The translations under genes were made by a program, and so were the position numbers. This document shows, one piece after another, positions 8,159 through 13,365 of a stretch of DNA of 13,365 nt. The notes under the pieces are model-generated. The model saw only the letters and a list, made by a program, of their open reading frames with translations, ran no database searches and was not told the DNA's origin. Position 1 is the first letter of the stretch, and each line of letters begins with the position of its first letter. This DNA comes from Erysipelotrichaceae bacterium (GTDB lineage Bacteria > Bacillota_I > Bacilli_A > Erysipelotrichales > Erysipelotrichaceae). The stretch lies in contig JANJWY010000149.1 in assembly GCA_024709285.1 (NCBI GenBank), forward strand, positions 1-13,365, in the 5' to 3' direction.

Positions 8159-8606
8159 TTTCCACCTCATACGGAAATTCATTTAATCCAAAAGGTCGAG
8201 TTGATTTATGAAAGGACAAGACCAGAACAATTGCATTTTCAAAGGATTTATCATATTCAAACTCAAGCTTCAGTTTAATGTATACATCAGCCCCCGAATA
8301 ATTCTTCCCAAACACTTTCAGTTTATTGCCATATGGAAACAAACTGTCTGTCATTGAATACATGTAATCAATTACTTCAAGCTTTTTAAGTTCTCTTCGC
8401 AATGCAATATGTGGATATTCATCCGGGAATAATGTACTAATTGTCGAAGCATTGGTCTGCTCTGCGTCACGTCCGATTTCAGAAGTCTTTTTTTCGATAA
8501 CTCGGATAAAACTCTTTTTATTGGCCAAAGCCAATCGCAGCTCATGGATAAAAATTTCTATCTCACTTTTAGATTCTGTTATTCGCTCTTCTTTTGGCAT
8601 CTTCAT
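8145..8606 (-). CDS. Probable MqsR-like toxin of a type II toxin-antitoxin pair
   Basis: The product is a 153-residue soluble protein without signal peptide or membrane segment. ATG 8606 follows GGGGG by 4 nt; the ATG at 8600 is a possible alternative at 10 nt. The C-terminal half (about 70-147) reads as RRELKKL..DY, then KVFGK, then VYIKLKLEF, then VLVLSFH and finally FPYE. That order of beta-strands resembles MqsR-family (RelE-fold) mRNA interferases, in which VYLK and LIVSF strands end the domain. The family call rests on this pattern and on context: the next gene, overlapping by 14 nt, is an MqsA/Panacea-type antitoxin, and the toxin-first order is that of mqsRA. No catalytic residue can be fixed by eye. 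An unrelated toxin paired with a Panacea antitoxin is the main alternative. Confidence 0.62.
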   Translation of the reverse strand: MKMPKEERITESKSEIEIFIHELRLALANKKSFIRVIEKKTSEIGRDAEQTNASTISTLFPDEYPHIALRRELKKLEVIDYMYSMTDSLFPYGNKLKVFGKNYSGADVYIKLKLEFEYDKSFENAIVLVLSFHKSTRPFGLNEFPYEVENEKK

Positions 8607-8638
8607 TTTACCCCCTTATTGAAGATTCGTCAATATTT

Positions 8639-8656
8639 AAGTATCATATGATACTT
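8639..8656. promoter_or_regulatory. 18-bp perfect palindrome, candidate operator of the toxin-antitoxin operon
   Basis: The sequence AAGTATCATATGATACTT is its own reverse complement and ends 33 nt upstream of the toxin start. A TATAAA that could serve as -10 (8661-8656 on minus) touches its edge. Autoregulation of toxin-antitoxin operons by an HTH antitoxin binding a palindrome at the promoter is well established; applying that here is inference. Confidence 0.6.
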
Positions 8657-8673
8657 TTATATCTCTACGATAT

Positions 8674-8697
8674 TTGACCATTATAATTCTCGGTCAA
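8674..8697. promoter_or_regulatory. Inverted repeat TTGACC-N12-GGTCAA upstream of the toxin gene
   Basis: Six-base arms at 8674-8679 and 8692-8697 flank an AT-rich centre. On minus the first arm, TTGACC (8697-8692), matches a -35 box, but no good -10 sits 16-18 nt downstream. It may be a second binding site in the toxin-antitoxin control region or part of a weak promoter. Confidence 0.3.
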
Positions 8698-8832
8698 TGG
8701 GTGGGTTCTTTGCTCAGTTTTATTTATGATATTTGGTATAAGGTAAGTTTCATCCTGATTATTCCATTCACCCAAACACTCTTCCAAGCTTTTTAAAAAT
8801 TTTATCATAAAAAGCACTTATTTCATACTTGG

Positions 8833-8865
8833 TTTTCATTTCTGCCGCACCATGATAAAATGGTG
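8833..8865 (+). promoter_or_regulatory. Extended -10 promoter of the esterase gene, -10 inside an inverted repeat
   Basis: TTTTCA (8833-8838), a 17-nt spacer and TAAAAT (8856-8861) preceded by TGa form a plausible extended -10 promoter about 75 nt before the esterase start. The -10 lies inside CACCAT-N6-ATGGTG (8848-8865), so a factor binding the repeat would block polymerase. The assignment is inference. Confidence 0.42.
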
Positions 8866-8871
8866 AAGAAC

Positions 8872-8901
8872 GTGATCATCACTTGCTTATGAATGTAAGC
8901 A
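8872..8901 (+). promoter_or_regulatory. Two inverted repeats in the esterase leader
   Basis: GTGAT-C-ATCAC (8872-8882) and TGCTTA-N6-TAAGCA (8884-8889/8896-8901) lie just downstream of the predicted start of transcription. They could be operator half-sites or weak RNA hairpins ahead of the esterase ribosome site at about 8922-8927. No known riboswitch or attenuator fold is recognised. Confidence 0.28.
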
Positions 8902-8934
8902 TTTCGTTGTCTGACATTCCGGGAGGTCGTCACA

Positions 8935-9702
8935 ATGGCACTTTTTCAAGTTAGTTTCTTCTCACATACGTTGGGGATGAGTATGCAGATGAATGTCATC
9001 TATCCTCAGCGAAATGACGTTGTTTCGGATAAAAAAATCCCCGTTTTGTATCTTCTTCACGGCATGAGTGATGATCATTCGGTATGGCTGAGAAACACTT
9101 CGATCGAACGGTATGTGAGTGAGTTGAATTTGGCTGTCGTCATGCCTTCGACTCATTTGGGCTGGTATACCGATATGAACCATGGAAATAAGTATTGGAC
9201 CTTTATCTCAGATGAACTTCCCAAGATTTGTCACTCGTTTTTCAATAATCTTTCCCCTCGTCGGGAAGATAACTTCGTTGCCGGGCTTTCGATGGGCGGT
9301 TATGGCGCTGTTAAAATGGGACTTGGTACATCAAATCGCTTTGGTGCGGTGGCATCTTTGTCTGGGGCACTGGATGTATCGGCGATTTGCTTAGAAAATC
9401 AACATACGGAGGAAAAGCCGTTTTGGACAAATATCTTCGGTGATGCTCTTTCTGTTTCGGGCAGTGACAACGACTTGCTGGCGTTGGCTTCGAATCTGAA
9501 ACTTTCGAAAGAACCGCTGCCAAAAGTCTATATATGGTGCGGTACTGAAGATTTCTTGTATGCTCAAAACGTAACGATGAAAGAGCATCTTGAATCTTTG
9601 GATTATGATCTGACCTATGAGGAATCTGCGGGAGACCATCAATGGTATTATTGGGATGCGCAAATCCAGCGTGTGTTACAGTGGTTACCACTTGAAAAAT
9701 AA
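8935..9702 (+). CDS. estA: Tributyrin esterase EstA (esterase D / S-formylglutathione hydrolase-like alpha/beta hydrolase)
   Basis: The 255-residue protein starts at ATG 8935, preceded by GGGAGGT with 7-nt spacing. It matches the EstA tributyrin-esterase family throughout: IPVLYLLHGMSDDHSVWLR near 35-53, GWYTDMNHG near 76-84, the nucleophile Ser119 in GLSMGGYG, Asp206 in GTEDFLY and His235 in GDHQWYYWD. These form the expected Ser-Asp-His triad, and the length is normal for the family (about 255-265). Such enzymes hydrolyse short-chain acyl esters, and relatives deacetylate or release aryl/acyl groups. There is no signal peptide, so it is cytoplasmic. It is a single-gene transcription unit, divergent from the toxin-antitoxin operon, with its own promoter and terminator. 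The physiological substrate cannot be told from the sequence. Confidence 0.93.
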   Translation: MALFQVSFFSHTLGMSMQMNVIYPQRNDVVSDKKIPVLYLLHGMSDDHSVWLRNTSIERYVSELNLAVVMPSTHLGWYTDMNHGNKYWTFISDELPKICHSFFNNLSPRREDNFVAGLSMGGYGAVKMGLGTSNRFGAVASLSGALDVSAICLENQHTEEKPFWTNIFGDALSVSGSDNDLLALASNLKLSKEPLPKVYIWCGTEDFLYAQNVTMKEHLESLDYDLTYEESAGDHQWYYWDAQIQRVLQWLPLEK

Positions 9703-9707
9703 AGGCT

Positions 9708-9734
9708 AAGTTACACGATGACGTGTAACTTTTT
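9708..9734 (+). terminator. Rho-independent terminator of the esterase gene
   Basis: A 10-bp perfect stem, AAGTTACACG/CGTGTAACTT, with loop ATGA at 9718-9721, runs into five T (9730-9734). It begins 5 nt after the esterase stop codon. Confidence 0.93.
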
Positions 9735-9742
9735 AACGAAAT

Positions 9743-9768
9743 AAAAAAGTGATGAGCGTACTCATCAC
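9743..9768 (-). terminator. Rho-independent terminator of the three-gene unknown operon
   Basis: On minus, an 8-bp stem GTGATGAG/CTCATCAC with a 4-nt loop (9749-9768) is followed by six T (plus-strand A run 9743-9748). The stop codon of the last gene (9765-9767) lies inside the stem. It faces the esterase terminator, so the two convergent units are insulated by back-to-back hairpins. Confidence 0.88.
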
Positions 9769-10298
9769 GGCTGATTATGTCTGTATGCCAGAACATACTC
9801 TTTTGTCTTGGTTCTGAATGTCGGGTAAACCCGGATATCATAGGTCTCAAAGATTTCATGAAAAATCAAAAATATGGCTGATTTGAAATGAGTCAGCATC
9901 AGACTGACTTCAAAATCCAGGCTGCCTCTGATTACTTGCTTTCGATTCTTTTTGTTAAGCAGAGCATAGAGAGCGATTTGTGATTCTAGAGAGATTTTTC
10001 GAAGATTGTTGATCAGAGTCAATGTCTGCTTTGAAGGCTGGTATTCATTGACTAAAAACATATTGGCCATATCTTCCGCATGAATAAAAACGGCATCGAT
10101 TTCCTCAATATTTATCAGCCGTTTCACCGGTTGGGGATCTGACATGTCGATTTGAGCTAGATTGATGGGAGAACGATGATTGAAGTAAAAGTCTTCGTCT
10201 TTGAATTCAAAGAGTAATTGTTCAAACAAATCTTGGTCGAGTTTTCGAACAACCTCAAGACTTTCCGGATCGTTTTTTTCTTTGAAAAAGTTAAACAT
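9765..10298 (-). CDS. Uncharacterised 177-residue protein, third gene of operon
   Basis: I do not recognise the family. The start at ATG 10298 lies 1 nt after the stop of the preceding gene, and its ribosome site AAGGAAA is made by that gene's last codons, so translation is probably coupled. The protein is soluble-looking, begins with a charged segment (MFNFFKEKNDPESLE) and is mixed alpha/beta in composition. The C-terminal third (about 125-170) is a hydrophobic helical stretch, SLMLTHFKSAIFLIFHEIFE, that lines up with the C-terminal parts of the two upstream proteins. There is no signal peptide. IFLIFHEIF is too short and charged at its edges to be a confident membrane span. It ends with TGA inside the terminator stem. 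Confidence 0.85.
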   Translation of the reverse strand: MFNFFKEKNDPESLEVVRKLDQDLFEQLLFEFKDEDFYFNHRSPINLAQIDMSDPQPVKRLINIEEIDAVFIHAEDMANMFLVNEYQPSKQTLTLINNLRKISLESQIALYALLNKKNRKQVIRGSLDFEVSLMLTHFKSAIFLIFHEIFETYDIRVYPTFRTKTKEYVLAYRHNQP

Positions 10299-10299
10299 T

Positions 10300-10899
10300 T
10301 TATTTCCTTAAATCCAGAAACGGATTCTTCATCATAAACTTCGCAAAGTACTCAACAAAAGATTTCATTCCCTCAATCTCAAATATGTTGATAAGCTCAT
10401 GGAGTACCCAGGCAATTTCATATTTGTAAACAAGCAATACATGGGCCAGGGCATAGTCGATACCGGTCACATCTGCCCCAAATACTTTTCTGTCTTGAAT
10501 GCGATCCATGATGTCATAGCGTGCGCAACGCGAATAAAGCATTAACTGATCCGCATAGGTATTTACATCGTAGAAATCACAGTGAAACTTGTCAAGCACC
10601 GCCTGAACATTCCGTTCATCTGCTTCCATGATTTCTACGATTGGTTCCAAATTGACAAAATGACCAAATTCGCCGTGTTTGTTTCCGTCATACTGACAAT
10701 GAGTTATGATTTCAACATCCTGATTATGAAATTCATTGAACACAAAACAGTTTACCATAGCCTCAACGATCACTTTTTTCTCAGCCATATTTTCCATGGT
10801 AATGAATGATTTGGGATCTTTACGGTGGTTCAGCCAATCGACGATGCCCTCAATATATTCAAACTTCTCAATTTCAAAATCAGGTAAGAATCGTTTCAT
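10300..10899 (-). CDS. Uncharacterised 199-residue protein, second gene of operon
   Basis: The start is ATG 10899, preceded by AAAGGAGAG with 4-nt spacing; only 12 nt separate it from the first gene. The family is not recognised. The sequence is acidic, with His/Cys residues scattered (C51, H58, H67, C68, H75, H80, H106, C107) but no tight metal motif. Around residues 145-185 the segment IDYALAHVLLVYKYEIAWVL followed by HELINIFEIEG resembles the corresponding region of the first and third proteins, suggesting shared ancestry. No signal peptide or transmembrane segment is evident. One-nucleotide spacing to the next gene indicates that the products are probably made in similar amounts and may form a complex. 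That is inference. Confidence 0.86.
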   Translation of the reverse strand: MKRFLPDFEIEKFEYIEGIVDWLNHRKDPKSFITMENMAEKKVIVEAMVNCFVFNEFHNQDVEIITHCQYDGNKHGEFGHFVNLEPIVEIMEADERNVQAVLDKFHCDFYDVNTYADQLMLYSRCARYDIMDRIQDRKVFGADVTGIDYALAHVLLVYKYEIAWVLHELINIFEIEGMKSFVEYFAKFMMKNPFLDLRK

Positions 10900-10911
10900 C
10901 GCGCTCTCCTT

Positions 10912-11472
10912 TTAATTTTCAAATTTTATGTCAAACAGTTCTTCGGTCAGTGCCACATTTTCTCCAAGAAATCTGATCAAGAATTTCTGATATTCGGGCT
11001 CATCCTTAATTTCAAGGATATGACACATGTTTGTTAAAAACAATGCAATGGTGTACGTATACATTTTTAAAAACGATATCATTTTCTTATTTACACCGGA
11101 TTGAGCAACCGATGATGAAGTAGTTTTTATCTGGTTTTGCAATGCAGTGAAATCCATCATCAGACTGGATCCGATCCTGAATATCGGTTCCTTACGATCC
11201 ATCCAATCCCCAAATCCTTCTTCCATCAGATGCAGAAATGCTTTCTGATCGTTAAGAAGACTTTCTGCTAAAGAGTTACGCCGGATATTGCCTTCAGTAC
11301 CATACCAAGCGTAATCTTCATATGTAAACCCTGGTTGCACGATATCGCTTTTCGCATACCATGTCAACAGTTTCTTGATGCTTTTCACCGCATTCTCAAG
11401 CTCATTCAAATCTGCGTCTTGATTTTTTGACGACCTTACTGCGGTCTCGATGCTCTCAGTATTTCTAGCCAT
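10912..11472 (-). CDS. Uncharacterised 186-residue protein, first gene of operon
   Basis: Start chosen at ATG 11472 (MARNTES), which has GGAGAG 4 nt upstream; an in-frame ATG at 11484 would place that site inside the gene and has none of its own. The N-terminal 35 residues are polar and probably a flexible or coiled helix. Residues about 36-62 hold an aromatic patch (LLTWYAK, FTYEDYAWYG). Residues about 129-170 are helical, KKMISFLKMYTYTIALFLTN then MCHILEIKDEPEYQKFLIRF, matching in pattern the C-terminal parts of the two downstream proteins. No known domain is recognised. It is the promoter-proximal gene, with a good sigma-A-like promoter just upstream. Confidence 0.86.
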   Translation of the reverse strand: MARNTESIETAVRSSKNQDADLNELENAVKSIKKLLTWYAKSDIVQPGFTYEDYAWYGTEGNIRRNSLAESLLNDQKAFLHLMEEGFGDWMDRKEPIFRIGSSLMMDFTALQNQIKTTSSSVAQSGVNKKMISFLKMYTYTIALFLTNMCHILEIKDEPEYQKFLIRFLGENVALTEELFDIKFEN

Positions 11473-11498
11473 TTGTCTCTCCATTTACATAGGTTTTC

Positions 11499-11526
11499 AT
11501 TGTATCAAAAGTCAGATATATTTCAA
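11499..11526 (-). promoter_or_regulatory. Promoter of the three-gene unknown operon
   Basis: On minus, TTGAAA (11526-11521), a 16-nt spacer and TACAAT (11504-11499) form a near-consensus promoter, and a TG one base before the -10 makes it an extended -10. It lies between the terminator of the upstream gene and the first gene of the operon, leaving a short leader of about 20 nt. Confidence 0.65.
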
Positions 11527-11536
11527 GTGAAAATTG

Positions 11537-11558
11537 AAAAAACTGCCGAAGCAGTTTT
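11537..11558 (-). terminator. Rho-independent terminator after the zinc-ribbon/TPR gene
   Basis: On minus, AAAACTGC-TTCG-GCAGTTTT (8-bp stem, stable TTCG tetraloop, 11539-11558) runs into a T tract (plus-strand A run 11537-11542), 7 nt past the stop codon. It closes the upstream unit before the next promoter begins. Confidence 0.9.
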
Positions 11559-11565
11559 GAAATCA

Positions 11566-13266
11566 TTATTTTGAAAGCTTGTATGTCTTTTTGTCGTGGT
11601 GATTATACACCGTGATAGCTCTCTCTGAGGTGAACTGGATGGCCAGCCAGGGCTTACATGTATCATCATCCTCATCACAGGCCATGATCGTATTATCATC
11701 GACCACGAAATAGTCAAACGATGGTGAAGGAAGATTATAGGAAATCCAGATGGACTCTTTGTACGTATACCGGCGCAGAAAGTATCCGGAGCTGTTCTGG
11801 AATCTTCCCATAAGCACGACATCCCAGAAGACATCGTCATGCGTGATGCTCAGTTCGTAACCATATTCACGCAGTCCATCCCAAATGTCCTCGATCGTAT
11901 ATTCAAACATCCCTTTATAAGAAACCCCATAAGCAATTCCGTATTTAACAAACTGCCTTTTCGCGATTTGATACAAATTGTAATAAAATCTCTTCTCCGA
12001 ATCCTTATACCCTCGTAACTGATAGAAGAAAATAACCGACTCTTCATACTGTTCATCACTTTCCACCTTGATCGCATGATCATATTCATACGAACTGACC
12101 AGCTCATTGGCATCCAGATATCCCGGCACTTTTTTCAGACGGTCGGCAGCGACCAGATACATCCCTTTGGAAGCATCGCTCTTCGCCCATGCATACACAC
12201 ACTCCTTATACTTCAACGGACTGTCAAGCACGTTATAACGCTCAAAAAACGTACACGCAACGTCAAAATCACCGGTACCCATCTTCGCCAGGCTCACATG
12301 ATATTTCGCTTCTAAGCCCTTAGAAGCGCTGTCCTTATATTCGCCCAGTTTTTCAAACAACTCACTGGCCGAAGCGTACTCCCCTTTTTCAAAAAGATCG
12401 TTCGCCCGAATGTAGGTGAAGAAATTGGCGAAAACCGTCACTGACAGTACATATCCGATGATCACAAGTGAGATCAGCGACACACCGCCAATCAGCAGTT
12501 TGCGCTTCTTCTTTTTCTCAACGACACTTTGCACAAGGATTTTCTCAACCAAATTCCCATAGTCATTTTTCAGAGTATCAACAGGCAGACAATCCAGAAC
12601 CACACTCTTATCCAACAAGGTTTCCCGGACCATCCCCTCAACATATTTGTTCAGATTGTCCTCAAAGGTCAAAGCAACGTTATAAGATATCGGATGTGCC
12701 TTCGCATATTGTTCACACACGACCTTCTCAACACCCTTATCCACAAACTCAGACATCGTCGAAAATCTTGCACCGCAGTTGGCACATGTCTGATGTTCCC
12801 GGTCATTGATCCCCCCGCAACAGCACATCCAGTAGTCAGGATGGATTTCCGGAAACAAGCTATAATTGGTAAAGTTAGAGATCAAAAATGAATCCGAAAC
12901 TTCACCCAGATTCAATTCGAATTGTATTCTTTCTTCCCATCGAACAACGATTTCACCTTTATCCGTCACAACCCCAAGCACCGAAACATCCGACACCGAA
13001 CCAAATGCGATCTCACATTCCAATCGATCCGATCCCACCGAAACAAACTCAGATACCCGAACATCAGACTCACCAAAGCTTCCAGAAACACGAAAATCCA
13101 CGGAGAGCACCGAAACATCCCGGACACGCAATAATTGCACACGCGTCATTTCTGAGCCGTTTCTCTCAAATCCAACAAACCCAACCACATAAACCACCGA
13201 TGACAATACATTCCCAACCCCAACCGAAGACAACGCCCTTAATGATTCCTTGTTATATTTGATCAT
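11566..13266 (-). CDS. Zinc-ribbon, single-pass membrane protein with TPR-like extracellular repeats
   Basis: From ATG 13266 (MIKYNKE) the product is 566 residues; the frame extends to GTG 13296, which overlaps a possible upstream TGA as GTGA but lacks a usable ribosome site. Residues about 1-140 are beta-rich, heavy in Val, Ser and Gly, and contain a 43-residue repeat (DVSVLSV / DVSVLGV). A zinc ribbon follows (C148-C149-C150-GG-x-N ... C161-x2-C164). KKKKRK precedes one transmembrane helix at about 257-281, so the N-terminal half is predicted cytoplasmic. Beyond it, about 285-430 contains TPR-like units such as LFEKGEYASASELFEKLGEYKDS. The C-terminal about 130 residues are unassigned. The architecture suggests an envelope scaffold or sensor. 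Function is unknown. A terminator follows the stop. Confidence 0.83.
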   Translation of the reverse strand: MIKYNKESLRALSSVGVGNVLSSVVYVVGFVGFERNGSEMTRVQLLRVRDVSVLSVDFRVSGSFGESDVRVSEFVSVGSDRLECEIAFGSVSDVSVLGVVTDKGEIVVRWEERIQFELNLGEVSDSFLISNFTNYSLFPEIHPDYWMCCCGGINDREHQTCANCGARFSTMSEFVDKGVEKVVCEQYAKAHPISYNVALTFEDNLNKYVEGMVRETLLDKSVVLDCLPVDTLKNDYGNLVEKILVQSVVEKKKKRKLLIGGVSLISLVIIGYVLSVTVFANFFTYIRANDLFEKGEYASASELFEKLGEYKDSASKGLEAKYHVSLAKMGTGDFDVACTFFERYNVLDSPLKYKECVYAWAKSDASKGMYLVAADRLKKVPGYLDANELVSSYEYDHAIKVESDEQYEESVIFFYQLRGYKDSEKRFYYNLYQIAKRQFVKYGIAYGVSYKGMFEYTIEDIWDGLREYGYELSITHDDVFWDVVLMGRFQNSSGYFLRRYTYKESIWISYNLPSPSFDYFVVDDNTIMACDEDDDTCKPWLAIQFTSERAITVYNHHDKKTYKLSK

Positions 13267-13288
13267 AGGTCCAAAGCATATTCCCCAT
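13253..13288 (-). CDS. Possible 11-codon leader ORF overlapping the start of the zinc-ribbon/TPR gene
   Basis: ATG 13288 is placed 7 nt after AAAGGAG, the best ribosome site in this region, and encodes MGNMLWTYDQI before TAA at 13253-13255. The stop lies 14 nt inside the larger gene, in another frame, so ribosomes ending here could restart at ATG 13266. Alternatives are a frameshift that split a longer N-terminus, or a chance ORF. Confidence 0.3.
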   Translation of the reverse strand: MGNMLWTYDQI

Positions 13289-13292
13289 ATGC

Positions 13293-13364
13293 TCACTCCT
13301 TTCCAACCAAACTCTCCTTAATTCTCTTCCGACGCAAATCCCAATTAAATCTGGATTGTGGTGA
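13293..13364 (-). CDS. Possible C-terminal end of an upstream gene (partial)
   Basis: The frame from the right edge reads SPQSRFNWDLRRKRIKESLV and ends GKE then TGA at 13293-13295. The basic, amphipathic tail is protein-like, and the TGA overlaps the GTG at 13296 in the classic GTGA arrangement. Only 23 codons are visible, so neither the family nor reality of the gene can be judged; the other two minus frames are closed by TAA in this stretch. Confidence 0.33.
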   Translation of the reverse strand, partial: SPQSRFNWDLRRKRIKESLVGKE

Positions 13365-13365
13365 A

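Larger units (their letters stand above)
8665..8875 (-). pseudogene. Possible frameshifted 3' remnant of an unidentified gene
   Basis: Two adjoining minus frames look protein-like. The first is open from 8875 and includes PFYHGAAEMKTKYEISAFYD; it runs into a TGA shortly after the homopolymer AAAATTTTTAAAAA region (about 8793-8807). The second reads MIKFLKSLEE from 8808 and ends at TAG 8665, 47 residues, including WNNQDETYLIPN. Removing one base in the homopolymer tract joins them into one reading of about 70 codons. No ribosome site precedes the ATG at 8808, and in-frame TGA codons precede the first frame. I read this as the decayed end of a gene formerly upstream of the toxin. It could instead be chance coding potential in an AT-rich spacer, or an assembly error in the homopolymer. 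The family is not recognised. Confidence 0.33.

Noticed and set aside
8674..8687. TTGACC followed by TATAAT on the plus strand as a promoter
   Set aside because: The boxes are only 2 nt apart, far from the required 16-18 nt.
8788..8815. GCTTTTTA-N12-TAAAAAGC as a terminator
   Set aside because: The stem is almost all A-T with a long loop, no gene ends there, and it coincides with the homopolymer tract of the possible gene remnant.
12468..13262. Plus-strand frames rich in Pro, Ser and Thr opposite the N-terminal domain of the zinc-ribbon/TPR gene
   Set aside because: The odd composition is explained by the G+T-rich minus strand; the minus frame has a zinc ribbon and membrane helix continuing from the same region, and the plus frames overlap one another.
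1..13365. tRNA, rRNA, transposase or integrase genes and attachment-site repeats
   Set aside because: None was recognised by eye on either strand, so transfer of the toxin-antitoxin pair is suggested only by composition.

Overview
The window looks like a chromosomal segment of a low-to-mid G+C Firmicute, possibly from the Erysipelotrichia or a nearby gut lineage. The hints are strong AGGAGG/GGGGG-type ribosome sites, genes packed head to tail, a giant FN3-repeat secreted protein and a membrane-anchored zinc-ribbon/TPR protein. TGA is used as a stop (for example at 9765-9767), so the standard bacterial code applies. The taxonomic guess is inference only. No rRNA, tRNA, CRISPR array or insertion sequence was seen.

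Layout. Positions 1-5759 (minus) hold the first 1919 codons of a giant secreted protein that continues off the left edge: signal peptide, propeptide, a subtilase domain with Glu in place of the catalytic His (S8/S53-like), three bacterial Ig-like domains, and then at least ten fibronectin type III repeats. It has its own promoter, with an inverted repeat between the -35 and -10 boxes. Next, also on minus, is a compact three-gene run read 8606 to 5876: an MqsR-like toxin, a zinc-ribbon/HTH/Panacea antitoxin and a polyferredoxin-like Fe-S protein, closed by a terminator. An 18-bp perfect palindrome lies just upstream of the toxin and is a good candidate autoregulatory operator. The 8607-8934 intergenic stretch also contains what looks like the frameshifted tail of a decayed gene.

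The only plus-strand gene is an EstA-type tributyrin esterase (8935-9702), with an extended -10 promoter embedded in an inverted repeat and a strong terminator. It converges on a minus-strand operon of three small unknown proteins (11472 to 9765), which has its own well-formed promoter and terminator. Their C-terminal helical regions look alike, suggesting diverged paralogues; this is the best candidate here for an undescribed system. At the right end, again on minus, is a zinc-ribbon/single-TM/TPR-like protein (11566 to about 13266) with a confused start region: a tiny ORF with the best ribosome site overlaps it, and a possible upstream gene ends there.

Functionally the window mixes cell-surface/secreted processing (giant protease), lipid-ester hydrolysis (EstA), redox chemistry (Fe-S protein), a toxin-antitoxin module and uncharacterised envelope or cytosolic proteins. 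No single pathway ties them together.
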